Assembly: GCA_019648995.1 (NCBI GenBank)
Contig: BLXT01001140.1
Coordinates: 18,311 to 47,063, forward strand
DNA: 28,753 bases
Direction: 5' to 3'
Source: Plakobranchus ocellatus
Lineage: Eukaryota > Mollusca > Gastropoda > Plakobranchidae
Shown: in pieces, positions 1 through 9,596 of the stretch
Layout: the number at the start of each line of letters is the position of its first letter
How positions within the stretch are numbered: position 1 is the stretch's first letter
The notes under the pieces: generated by a model
What the model was told of the DNA's origin: nothing
What the model saw: the letters and a program-made list of their open reading frames with translations, nothing else
Databases searched by the model: none
Program-made: the position numbers and the translations under genes

Positions 1-3000
1 CCCCCCCCCCCCCTTTTTTTTTTTGCTCTATAATTTGTTTTTCTCACAATTCGACATTCTTTTAATTCGACATGTGTGGCCTGGTCCCTTTGATGTCGAA
101 TTATCAGGTATGCGCTGTAAATGAAACCATTTAAATCAAATGATTATAAATGTGTATTTGTCACGTTTTAGTGCTCACATGAAAATTGAATGCTAAATGT
201 AGCCAAAAAGGTCTAATTGTCCTAAAATGTAGTTTTTCTAATTTCCTGCATAAATTTTAAAATGTTTGTAACAACTTAGTCCATGACCAAGTGCAAACAT
301 TTAAATTTACAATATGTGTCCTGTCCCTCAAACTGAGAAAGTTTTCTGTGGGAATTTATTTGCTTCAAACATCTCTAAAGACTTTGTCATATGAATCTGT
401 TTATAAAATGCCTGCTCATAATGAGTTTAAATTAGATGTTAAAAAACACTATGAGTGAAAATGGATCTTTAGTTTTTTTTTATTTTTTTATTTCGTATAT
501 GGCTTAGAACCAACATAGAATAAATACAGTTTTCACTATCTTAAAGCTCACAGAAAGAGATTTCAGGCTGCTAAATTGGAAATTCCAACTCTTTTAGCTG
601 GTCCTGAAAAAAATTATTTAGCACCGGAGTTTTTTTCATATTATTCTTAAAAGGGAAAAACCTGTAAGTGTTTGATATCACTATCAGTTAACATCAATGA
701 AATATATGCGCTCTCTTGGATGCAATAGACCCACTCTTTCGTGGCAGTTTTTGATGGAAAATAACGCATTTTGTGAGGGGTAGAACATTATAAATTCCCT
801 GCTGAAACTTCTCAACTGTAAATTATTTAAATTTGTGAATGATCCTCTTTACTAATATTGTTCACTGAAAATACTTGTTTCGAATGAAGGCAATTTTTGA
901 CTGAATCAGCATTCACGTTGTAACATATATCAATTTTTTTCTTACCACCGCAAAATTAATTGGACATTTTGCAGCTGGAAAAGATACACAAAAATACTGG
1001 CATAGCTAATTTTGTACTAACCACAAAAATTTTATTACATTTTCCTATCTTACTATACAATGTTTTCCTTGAGTGTGGGAGATTTGAACTCTGCCAAAAG
1101 CACTCTTAAAAAATGCATTACTGATAAGAACTGACTTTTCCAGAGCCTCGTTTGCTCTAAAACTTTTTCAATTTGTGGTGGCATGGCACACAAAATAATT
1201 GAAAATAAAATTGTATTTTTATCCTGTGATATGGAACAAAAAAAAAATCTTAAAAGTGAACACATTTTTTTATGTACATATATATGATCAATTTGATTGT
1301 AATTTATAATTTTATATTTATTATGATTATCAAAATTGAAATTCAGAATTGACATTTTTCACTATTTAAGTGCCACTTAAAATTTTCTCATACTTTTTCA
1401 TAAAAAAATTATGATATGCCATGTTAAATTTCATTTCATTGCTTGGCACACCAAAGTAATTAGTACTTTAGCATACTTTCTTTCGTGTACAAGTTGCTTG
1501 ATATGATTTACAAACAGGAATTAATTCAGAATCAGTTTTGTACGAGAAAATGTAATCGCATTATCTTATTCCTCTCGTGCAATTTTTTTTTTTAATGCTA
1601 TGAGATGACATGAACCAAAACAAAAGTAATTAACATTCATAAAACGGAAGCTCATCTCCTTTTTTTCCCTGACACAAAACCTTGAAGACATCGCAAACAT
1701 TTTATAAGTATGTATGACTTTCATCTAAGAAGGCTTTGTGCATTTGTTTTATGTTGTAATTTATTAAAGTTGTGAGACCATTATGAATGGGTCATGTTTA
1801 CACATGTTATAAACAAACTTATAAATGTCTTGATGAAAAGTTAATTCATTGTAGGCATATATTATGTTTTTCTTTCTTGTCCCTAAGTTGCTTTAAAACA
1901 AATACTGGCACTAAAAATTATATTTTCATTCTGTGATTATCTTTTTATCCCCTTTTTTTTTTTTTTTTTTTTAATATTGTGCCCTTTTATGCATGAGAGC
2001 AATGAACACCACTTTACATAACAGTAGAGCAGGGCAATCTAGCTGTTGTTTGAACAGGTGATTGTGAGACACTTTTTTGAAGATATCCTGACCAAGACTG
2101 ACACTTGACAGTAAATAAAATATTGTGTGTGTGTGTTTGCCTTGACCTGCGTTGCAAGCTAAGAAATTTGGAGATTGCTATATGTATCCTTTCCACACAC
2201 TGCAAGTTATTTGGAGTGTATTCCTCCCTCTGCAAATTATAACTTGATTAATTTACAAATGAATATTATTCATATATGTACATACACTATTGAATTGTAG
2301 TGAGCTTTATTTAGCTCACCATCATATTGAAAGCTACCTATATTTGTTGAACTTACATGTAGTTCTCACAGATTTTTGTACTGTAATAGATGACTTCATC
2401 CTCTCCTTGCCCTGTTGAATGTCTAACATAAGAAAAAGAATGTGAAAGACTCCTGTAACGAATGTGAATCTATGAAAGCCACTTTACTTATTGAAGTGTT
2501 ATTTATTTGCCATGTTAGTTAAGGTAGTTAATCTACTGAGTAATGCCTGTTTTCTTATGTCTCAATATGTACTACTGTATATCTAAACTTTCCTGTGAAT
2601 TGGCCTGAATTCATATGTTTATTAACTTAACTTCACCTTGTTTTTAAAATTGTGTTACTATGAACTTTATTTTTTTTTGTACTTTCATCCTTGTGTTTGT
2701 TTTCACGTAATAAAAGATTATTGTTTATTTTATATATTCTCTCATTCTTTGTTTGTTTGTTGTTTTTTTTTTATAGTCAAATCGTCTCTCCAGTTTATAA
2801 CCTTGACAGTTATTAACATCTGAAAGATTTCTGATCATGCACACAAAGTGATATTCCAAAATATTATTTTAATGACAAAATGAAGGCAACTTCAGTCAAT
2901 TTTGAACAATTTGAAGCTTACCTAAAAATTTTGTGTCCTTTCAATATAGCTTTATTTGACTTTAAGTTTACAATTTTTAAACTATAGTATAAGTTGACTT

Positions 3001-3813
3001 GTTTATTGCCGTTGCATGCTTGGCACTGGATTTATCAGGGTTAGAAAAAGAATGGTGTTTACATGTCTAGTTTTGAAAAAAAAAATTACTTTTGATTATC
3101 AATAAGCGAAAAATGTAAAATAAATTTTTTTCATCATTTGCACTTTAAATGACATCTCACGCTACACAAGTTAAATACAAAATGACAATGAAATTCACAT
3201 ACATAAGAATTTCCTTGCAGCAAAAAAAGCTGGTTTTTTTTTTCCAATTCCTGAAATGGATTTACCTCATTTTGTAAATTTGTTGACAAAGCCTTTGCAT
3301 AGCCTATTTATTTAAAAAAGTAAGATTTGGGAGAGATTAAATAGAAGTCTTTGAAATCATTTAAAATTTATGAAGGATGTTCTCTAAGATTCACTTGCAA
3401 TTTAGCTTATTTTGTGCTGTCTCTCTACAAAAATGCCATTTTTTAATCTTGAATACCAAACAATTTTTTTTCTTTAAAATTTATGGGGTTTTTTCTCGAC
3501 GAAAAAGTTTAAGTTTTTTTTTTTTAAGTTTAGACTGAATTATGTCAAAAACAAATTTTTTTCTTTTTTAATATATATGAGATATTTTTAATAGAAATAA
3601 AGGAAGTGTAAAAATCTCTCCAAAATTATAATTTATTAAGTCTCAAGAACTTCGTGAGGCAGGCTGTGCTTTGACTGTATAAAGGGTTAAGTCTTTGCTT
3701 TTTTGTATTACTTACCCCACTCCTGGGTTCTCTGCTTGCTTTATTGGCAGCTATAGTCTTATAACTTATGACATTAGAGCAGTGCTTTACACATAATCTA
3801 TAAAAAAAATATC
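1..3813. other. Noncoding stretch, no gene recognised
   Basis: AT-rich sequence with many homopolymer runs. It opens with a C13/T11 homopolymer pair. Three copies of a 10-mer follow: AATTCGACAT at 48-57 and 64-73, and its reverse complement at 93-102. A short (GT)n lies near 2124-2136 and a pure T run near 1950-1972. The open frames at 1053-1355, 2014-2235, 2638-2823 and 3626-3880 show no domain, no flanking splice structure and no paralogue in the window. The stretch could be the 3' region of a gene lying to the left, but nothing shows this directly. Confidence 0.5.
2709..2770 (+). promoter_or_regulatory. Candidate polyadenylation signal (plus strand)
   Basis: AATAAA at 2709-2714 is followed about 30-60 nt later by a T/GT-rich tract (repeated TTTG units, about 2745-2770), the arrangement expected of a hexamer plus downstream element. 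It would end a plus-strand transcript entering from the left. AATAAA is frequent by chance in AT-rich DNA, so this is only a candidate. Confidence 0.25.
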
Positions 3814-4229
3814 TTAACCCTATCCGTATGAGGTGTTTTATTATCATATCCGTACCTTGGGTATAACTGAATGCCCCCACATTTTAATTAATAGCAATTT
3901 AGTCTAATCCATACATGTGGGGTAACTGCGTGCCCCCATACCGTATGGTAAGAAAATTGCTATATACCTATCCATACGTCAGGATTAACAAAATCACCCA
4001 ATACTTTACATATTAAAAAATAATGGAGGGTTTCGGAAATGATCTCAGGTTAATTCAATATTGATTTTCTTTCAATTATTATTATGTAATCATATGTCAA
4101 ATCGAATTTTTGAGGAATACTTATAAGCTGAAAGAAGAATTTCCATTTTAAGTATTTAAAAAAAAAAAAAAAAACAAAAAAACAAGCCTTGGGGTAACAA
4201 AATTACCCCACACATACGGATAGGGTTAA
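3814..4229. mobile_element. piggyBac-like MITE (408 bp, TTAA target duplication)
   Basis: A perfect 13-bp terminal inverted repeat, CCCTATCCGTATG at 3818-3830 and its reverse complement at 4213-4225, is flanked on both sides by TTAA (3814-3817 and 4226-4229). TTAA target duplications and termini beginning CCC are hallmarks of the piggyBac superfamily. The 408-bp interior has no transposase frame, so the element would be non-autonomous. It carries several degenerate copies of an ATCC(G/A)TA-containing unit (about 3847-3880, 3906-3950, 3970-4000). Some of these can form small TGGGG...CCCCA hairpins; the best is at 4190-4210, with an 8-bp perfect stem and a 5-nt loop. Superfamily assignment is by termini and target site only. 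Confidence 0.75.
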
Positions 4230-5369
4230 TGTGGCACATATATATGTGTGTGATGGCTGAAAATTTGTCTTGAATATTTAAAGTAAGGTGGAGATTTGCT
4301 CGCAATACTACATACAATATTAAGATCTTCGAATTAAAATGATAAGAACTAAACAAAATGCAAGCTTGACGGACGGAAACCACCAAAGATGTTGAATCCA
4401 CAATAAAAAATAACAATATCAGAGTCTAGATTCAGGTGAAAGCCCTATTTTATTCTCTTATTGTACAGCATGTACAACAGTTTTACTTTTAGCACAGAAT
4501 TATTGGGCTTTAATCTGATAATAAATATATATGTCAATTAATCAGTTTGAACAGATGCATAATATTATATTAAAATAACAATAGAAATCAATATTTCTTC
4601 AGGAATTCTGAACAGAACAATTGTAGTTTTATAAAAAAATCTTTGTGAAGGGTCACCACAAAATGAAATATTTTGGAGCAGGAACAAGTGTAACTAAAAA
4701 GATACCAATGACATTCTCCATTTTTTACGACCAAATTCTATCATAACCTTTGTGGGTTTTTGTTTTGTTTTTTCTTGTAATATAGTTTTAATTTTTGTGT
4801 ATATAATCTGTCCACAGCAAAGCAATCTCTGACTCTGAGGCCCTCTGTCAGTCAAAGAAAATCTGTTTTGGTGATTTCATTCTTGCACAGCCATCAAGAA
4901 TTGAACAATTCTGCTCAGTTTGAACACAATTTTTTTTTTCTGGGGGGGAGGGGGGAAGGGGGGGAGTTGTCCAAGCATTACAAAATAAAAAAAAATATCA
5001 ATACTCTAGCAAGACTTCAAATTGGGTGTTCTGAGAGGAAAGAAATCTCTATGACATCCACACATCTTTTCTTCCAAGAGTTGTCTTAAAAATATTAAGG
5101 GTAGCTATCTGCCACTGCTATATTACATTACTTTTTTCGTCGTTCACTCTGAAAGTTGTAAAATTATCTCTCTCTCTCTTACACACACACATATGATATA
5201 GTTTGATAGTAACTGAGAAAGAACAAAAGGCTAAATTTACAGAAGGAACTGTATCCGCACAATTTTCTCATTACTGGGTAAGTCATGTTTCCCTGTAAAG
5301 TGTAAGACAAATAGGCATATACATAATAAACTATTCAAAGCAATAAGCACAAAGCAGGTATGAAAAACA
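4230..5369. other. Noncoding stretch with a G-rich tract
   Basis: No gene recognised. The open frames at 4156-4416 and 4868-5089 are low-complexity. It contains a G-rich tract at 4942-4964 and a short (TC)n/(AC)n patch near 5168-5191. The mirror duplication with the right arm may extend into about 5220-5370, but the similarity becomes too weak to call by eye. Confidence 0.4.
4942..4964 (+). other. Potential G-quadruplex tract
   Basis: Three G runs of 7, 6 and 7 bases are separated by A and AA. These runs contain at least four GGG tracts with very short loops, the sequence requirement for an intramolecular quadruplex on the plus strand. It follows directly after a T run (4930-4939). Confidence 0.4.
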
Positions 5370-6600
5370 TTATCATCAGTAATTCAATTATATTAGTCAA
5401 TGAGCATTATCATGCTGCAATTATAAAAAAAAAAATACATGCCGTTGCATATTATTATGTAAAGAGGGCTTGAGTTACAAGACTAATTATCATGAATTAA
5501 AAACATTTGTCTCAGAACAGTGATAAAGCAAATGGCTCTAATCAAAAAAGAAAAAAAACCAAACAATTAACTGGTTCCACATTAAAGACCTCAGGTATAA
5601 TAGTGCCAGAGTCATTTTTAAATGTATAGCAGTTTCAGAAAATTAGTCAGAGAGCTAACTTTCATTAGCTTTGCAACTCTGAATCAATCTATGGACTATT
5701 GATTCACACAACCCCTTTCCTGCCTCCACAATGAAATACAGTTTATTTTTACTGCTACAAAATATTCAATGGCCGGTCTCTCAGAGTCGGTTTTGACTAC
5801 AGTAAGTTTAATTTTTTGTGACTGCTATACTTATGAACATGCTCAATGGCTAAGGTATATAAATAATACAGACATGACATACTCTCGCTAAATAGTACTT
5901 ATCTTTTCCACTAAGAGCTACATATGGTTTTGAATAACACATCTTACAGGAGAAACTCACTTTCTGATACCGTACTAGTTTTATATGAGGAAAACAGATA
6001 AAGACTTTTCCGAGCTCACTGATGGTGATACAGTCAAAAAGATTAATGCTGTACTGACCTATCCATCTCACTACAGTCCAGCTGTGAAATGTGACTGGAA
6101 GGATATCGAAACACGCCTAGCAAAAACCAGAGGGTGAACTTCACTTATAATTCTCATAAACTGATTAATGGATTGTCCTTCATTGGTGGAAGTGTTTTCC
6201 TTTTCATTCCCAATAAATTTCTTTTTTAAAATCGTATTCAATTTATGCTGGCTTTTCAAATACTGCTCTCACTATCATGCAAATCTATTATTAGAGAAAA
6301 AAAATACATTGCTGCATTCAAATGCACAGGGCAATCCTACAAGGAATGGCAGTTTCAATTCAAGCTTTGCTTTAAAGGAAAATCGATGGCACATCAACAT
6401 AGTGACTATTGCTTTGCATTGATTATACTATTTGTGACTTGACCAGATCCATACGAAATGCTGGCATCAGGCACGACAATAAAGATTCAGGTAAGACCCC
6501 ACCCTCACCACTGGTAGTTTGAATTAAGGCTGTAAGACTCCTGCACACATACACATAAACACTAGCTCTCCTAAATGTTCGATGATTCAGATTATACTCA
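5370..6600 (+). repeat. Distal block of the inverted duplication (left arm)
   Basis: This sequence aligns over its whole length to the reverse complement of about 27270-28500. Matching landmarks include ATTATCATGAAT (5486-5497), a TACAAAATATTCA match near 5756, a GGTTTTGAATAA match near 5927, GATACAGTCAAA near 6028, GGGCAAT.CTACAAGGAATGG near 6329, and CGATGGCACATCAACAT near 6382 (GGATGGCACATCAACAT in the mirror copy). The open frames here (6168-6422, 6245-6442) recur partly in the mirror copy at 27473-27667, but frames are broken in both, so no protein is claimed. The collinear mirror arrangement with three other block pairs favours segmental duplication; an interspersed repeat family is the alternative. 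Confidence 0.7.
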
Positions 6601-7111
6601 GAGATCACAATTTCCACTAATTATTTAACATCAAGGACAAGGTCTTAAAGTTCAGATAACATATAAAATTTCCTAACAAATTGTCTTATTCTGAAACAAT
6701 TAACTTCCTCTTTCCCAATTACATAGACAACGATAAAAATTTTTCTTAGAAGTCTTTCTGCGATTTCATGATAGAAGGTGCAACTTACATATAAAAAAAT
6801 TGTAAACATATCAGTAAGTAAGAAATAAAAATACTGATAAATAATTTGAGCCTGACAAAATCAATAGATTCCAGGATAGCCCAAAAAAACCAAAATCTAT
6901 TTTTAAAAGAGTGGACAAAGAAACATTGAAACATCCCATCTAGATCTAAATTTGGTCAAATTCCACTGATTGTCCATACTAACCAAGTAAATCCACTTAA
7001 ATAAGCCTAACGGAAAAAAAAAAACTTTTTTATGCTTAAAAGTCTAAAGTGCTTTTTAAATGTAATTTCTGAAAATAAGCATACCATACTGCTTAGAACT
7101 CTAGCTTGTCT
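6601..7111. other. Noncoding stretch, nothing recognised
   Basis: AT-rich, with no gene, no clear repeat and no obvious partner in the right arm. It lies between the distal duplicated block and a SINE, in the presumed 3' flank of the left gene. Confidence 0.4.
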
Positions 7112-7275
7112 ACGGCTTTGGCAAAGTGAATACCGAACATATTTTGAGATCCGCAGGGATCCTTCTACAGCTTCAAAATCGGTGCCCTGGCCTGGCACAG
7201 GGCATGAAAGCCTGACATCACCTTCTTGTGGCCTGGCTATACAAAAACCAAACCGCCCTTCCTCATTTTATTGTT
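7112..7275 (+). mobile_element. tRNA-derived SINE, diverged copy
   Basis: This copy aligns in the same orientation with 23651-23822. The box A region is recognisable (TTGGCAAAGTGAATACCG, near 7118-7135) and is followed by TGAGATCCGCAGGGATCC. The best-shared part is the body: a GCCCTG.CCTG...AGGGC.TGAAA.CCTGA segment and a tail centred on ATACAAAAACCAAA (about 7239-7252). The box B equivalent (CTTCAAAATCGGTGCCC) has lost most of its consensus. The open frame across it (7032-7277) is incidental. Confidence 0.6.
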
Positions 7276-8144
7276 AGGGGGCTATAAATAGATTGGGCTT
7301 CACTACTTTATCTAGAACATTTCTATGGGAGATAACTGTTTAAAAGCTTCAGAGAATATGAAAATTATTTTACAATAAAGATGATATCAATTACTGGTGA
7401 AAAATCTTTACTGCCCATGTAAGACTAAGATCAAATTCAACAAATAAAAGGCTCCTAAAACTGTTGGAAAAAAAAAAAACAATGCCATAATAACTGAAAA
7501 ACACTTGAGCATTAAATCATAAAAAAGTAAGGTTATCAATTGCTTAGCTAAGGCTATGATAAGCCAAATTAAAACACAAAACACTCAAGTGGTAATCTGG
7601 TATATTTTTCCTGGATATGGACAAGCAGGTTATTGCGTATATCTCCCCATTACCATCAGCAACAAAATAAAAAATTAAAAATCAATAAAACCAACAGCAA
7701 CAAAAGAGCAAAGAAAATAAATATCAATCAATCATATATTACACACATGAGATATTTTAGCATTGACGATATATTTCATAAATATGATAAAATGGTGAAT
7801 ACGTTAAAGGAGTACAGTGAATTTTTGTACAATCTTTCTAAAAATTTAGCAAAAGCATTAGCAGTCACATTTACATTCATTACAACCATTTTGTCTTTGA
7901 CAAAACAACAAGATTTTCACTACACTTTAATGTACAGATTCAAACAATGCATATTATCCCACAGAATGTGTAATTAATGTGCATCTAGATAAATAGTTAT
8001 GAGCCATGACAAATCTTGCTCCAATTTTGAACATGCTGGTAAAAATCTGGGTATAATACAACAGGAGGCAACAGGAAAAATACAGCCATAGCTCACCTCA
8101 TGATTTCAATACAGATCAAATCTTGTGACAGATTATTCTTGGAG
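7276..8144. other. Noncoding stretch, nothing recognised
   Basis: AT-rich. The open frame 7633-7977 is dominated by N, K, I and S codons expected from an A-rich strand and has no recognisable domain. The segment has no clear counterpart in the right arm, where the flanking blocks are only about 210 bp apart. Confidence 0.4.
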
Positions 8145-8485
8145 TTAAATAAAAAAAAAAATTAAAGCCATTTACTAAGTCCATAATTGGAGAGTTTATG
8201 GTCCCAGGCAAAATTCCCCATTTTATTTTGCATTTGGAGTAATTCTGAGTGGTAGAAGGAAGCTAGCAGGCTGAGCAAATGAGAAGAGAGTGAATTCACT
8301 GACAATGAGTGCAATGTCAGATATATTTCAGTTCTGATCTTGCCAAAAAAAAAAGAAATTAATTGTCTTAAGACCAGCCCAAACGAGTCCAAAGTCCTAT
8401 TTTGAACATTACAAATGAATGATTCAGCCAGAAACAGCTTTTGATAAGCTTTTCAAAGGTAACAACTGGATAGTGATATTGTAAT
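8145..8485 (-). repeat. 3' duplicated block (left arm)
   Basis: Read on the minus strand, this matches about 26735-27060 on the plus strand. Shared landmarks are TTTCTGGCTG, AATGTTCAAA, TGTCTTAA.(A/G)CAATTAATTT, TCAGAACTGAA, CAGAATTACTCCA and TAGTAAATGGCTT. The two short open frames that resemble each other (8162-8392 minus; 26761-26973 plus) show the same similarity at protein level, but it tracks DNA similarity and neither is likely to be a gene. It lies about 0.9 kb downstream of the RING stop codon, so it may be 3' UTR. An AATAAA hexamer on the minus strand (8222-8227) could be a poly(A) signal. Confidence 0.7.
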
Positions 8486-9348
8486 TTTATGCTAACATAG
8501 TGACTTTTCAGGTCTTGATAGGAGAGCATTAAAGAAGACATGAAGAAAAAAAAAACGATCCTTAAAGTCTCTCTTCTTAAAAGTGTTTCATGTAACATCC
8601 AACTTATTGGTACAAATCTCATGCAATAATCATTGTATCTGTAAAAATGTCTCTTGGACAGAGCTCTTGGAATGACCTTATATTATTTTACAAGCAAGAC
8701 AGCCCTTTTCTTTTCAGACACAAGGCAGAACACATTCAAAGCTTTTGATACATGTCACACAACTATAAGGACCCAAGAAACAAAGCAGCTGCTGCTACAA
8801 TTGGTACTTAACAATTTCATGAAGAAACATCGGTGAAACTTGATTATTCACAGGAACACTACCATACCACTCGCTACTAAATAAATATATTTCAGTAAGC
8901 TTTTTTTTTTCTCCTTTTCTTTATCTCTAATTTTAAGGCCTAAAAACTTATGTGCAAAATATTTTCTGCATATAATCTTTTATGATCAAAACAGTGAAAT
9001 TAATGCAAATTCGTTTATGAAGGCGAAAGCAAAGATATATCAGGTGAGACATACCTGTATAGAAATTTTTCTTTTAAATGAAAAGGTGTTTGAAAAACAA
9101 ATTTTAAAAAAGAAATTTTAATTCAATTTTCTATTTTTTTTTTCTTTCATGATTGATTTTACCAACATGAAATAAGTGTATTATTCACTACTTATAGGTT
9201 AAAAAAATGATCTGGTATGAAGTGACACATTTCTTCACTTATCAGATCGTCAATGCAGGACATATAACTTCTAATAATAAAAAAAAAAAATTAACAAGAT
9301 AATAAAAAAAAAATAAAGAAAATAAATAAAAGTGGTCTTTTTTTCCTC
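8486..9348 (-). other. Presumed 3' UTR / 3' flank of the RING gene
   Basis: This follows the stop codon of the minus-strand RING gene. No further coding signal is seen; the open frames at 8368-8622 and 8654-8836 are short and unsupported. The transcript end cannot be placed from sequence alone. An AU-rich element lies just after the stop codon (9321-9329). Confidence 0.4.
9321..9329 (-). promoter_or_regulatory. AU-rich element just after the stop codon
   Basis: On the minus strand the sequence reads TTATTTATT, the class II ARE nonamer, about 20 nt after the TGA. In animals such elements destabilise mRNA. The genome is AT-rich and the element sits among T runs, so chance is quite possible. 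Confidence 0.25.
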
Positions 9349-9596
9349 TCAAGCATCATGATAGCCTTGGATTCTCTCTCTACAGAATGGACAGGCTCTG
9401 CTGTTTCGTGAGATGATCCTGATCACGCAAGTCTCACACATGCTGCGGTGGCCGCAGGGATGGAGTTTGATAAGGAGCTGGGTCTCCATACATATAGAAC
9501 ACTCCTCCGGCTCAGCTTGTGGCTGTGCATTCTGAGCCTCAGGTCGTGGCGTCCTGCGTCGAGCTGTGGTGCCATTTCTGTGTCCTCGATTTCCAC
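9349..9596 (-). CDS. Coding exon 2 of the RING gene (RING domain and stop)
   Basis: This 248-nt exon begins in phase 1 after an acceptor (T-rich tract then GTAG, 9600-9597). It encodes part of the linker and all eight RING zinc ligands, then ends with a nine-residue tail beginning ERI. It is the only sequence in the window with a complete RING signature, and no second copy is found in the right arm. Its base composition is clearly richer in G+C than its surroundings, as expected for coding sequence under selection. Confidence 0.85.

Noticed and set aside
1053..1355. A 100-codon minus-strand open frame
   Set aside because: AT-rich codon use, no recognisable domain, no exon signals and no paralogue elsewhere in the window.
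6168..6442. Frames shared with the minus-strand frame 27473-27667 (matching YKEW and W/A-HIN-type segments)
   Set aside because: Considered as a duplicated small protein, but the matching segments are in different frames in the two arms and are interrupted; treated as noncoding duplicated DNA.
7633..7977. A 114-codon plus-strand open frame, the longest in the window
   Set aside because: Dominated by Asn/Lys/Ile/Ser codons from an A-rich strand; no domain, and not conserved in the right arm.
8162..8392. Minus-strand frame resembling the plus-strand frame 26761-26973
   Set aside because: The protein similarity reflects duplicated DNA. Frames have indels between copies and lie in the presumed 3' UTR.
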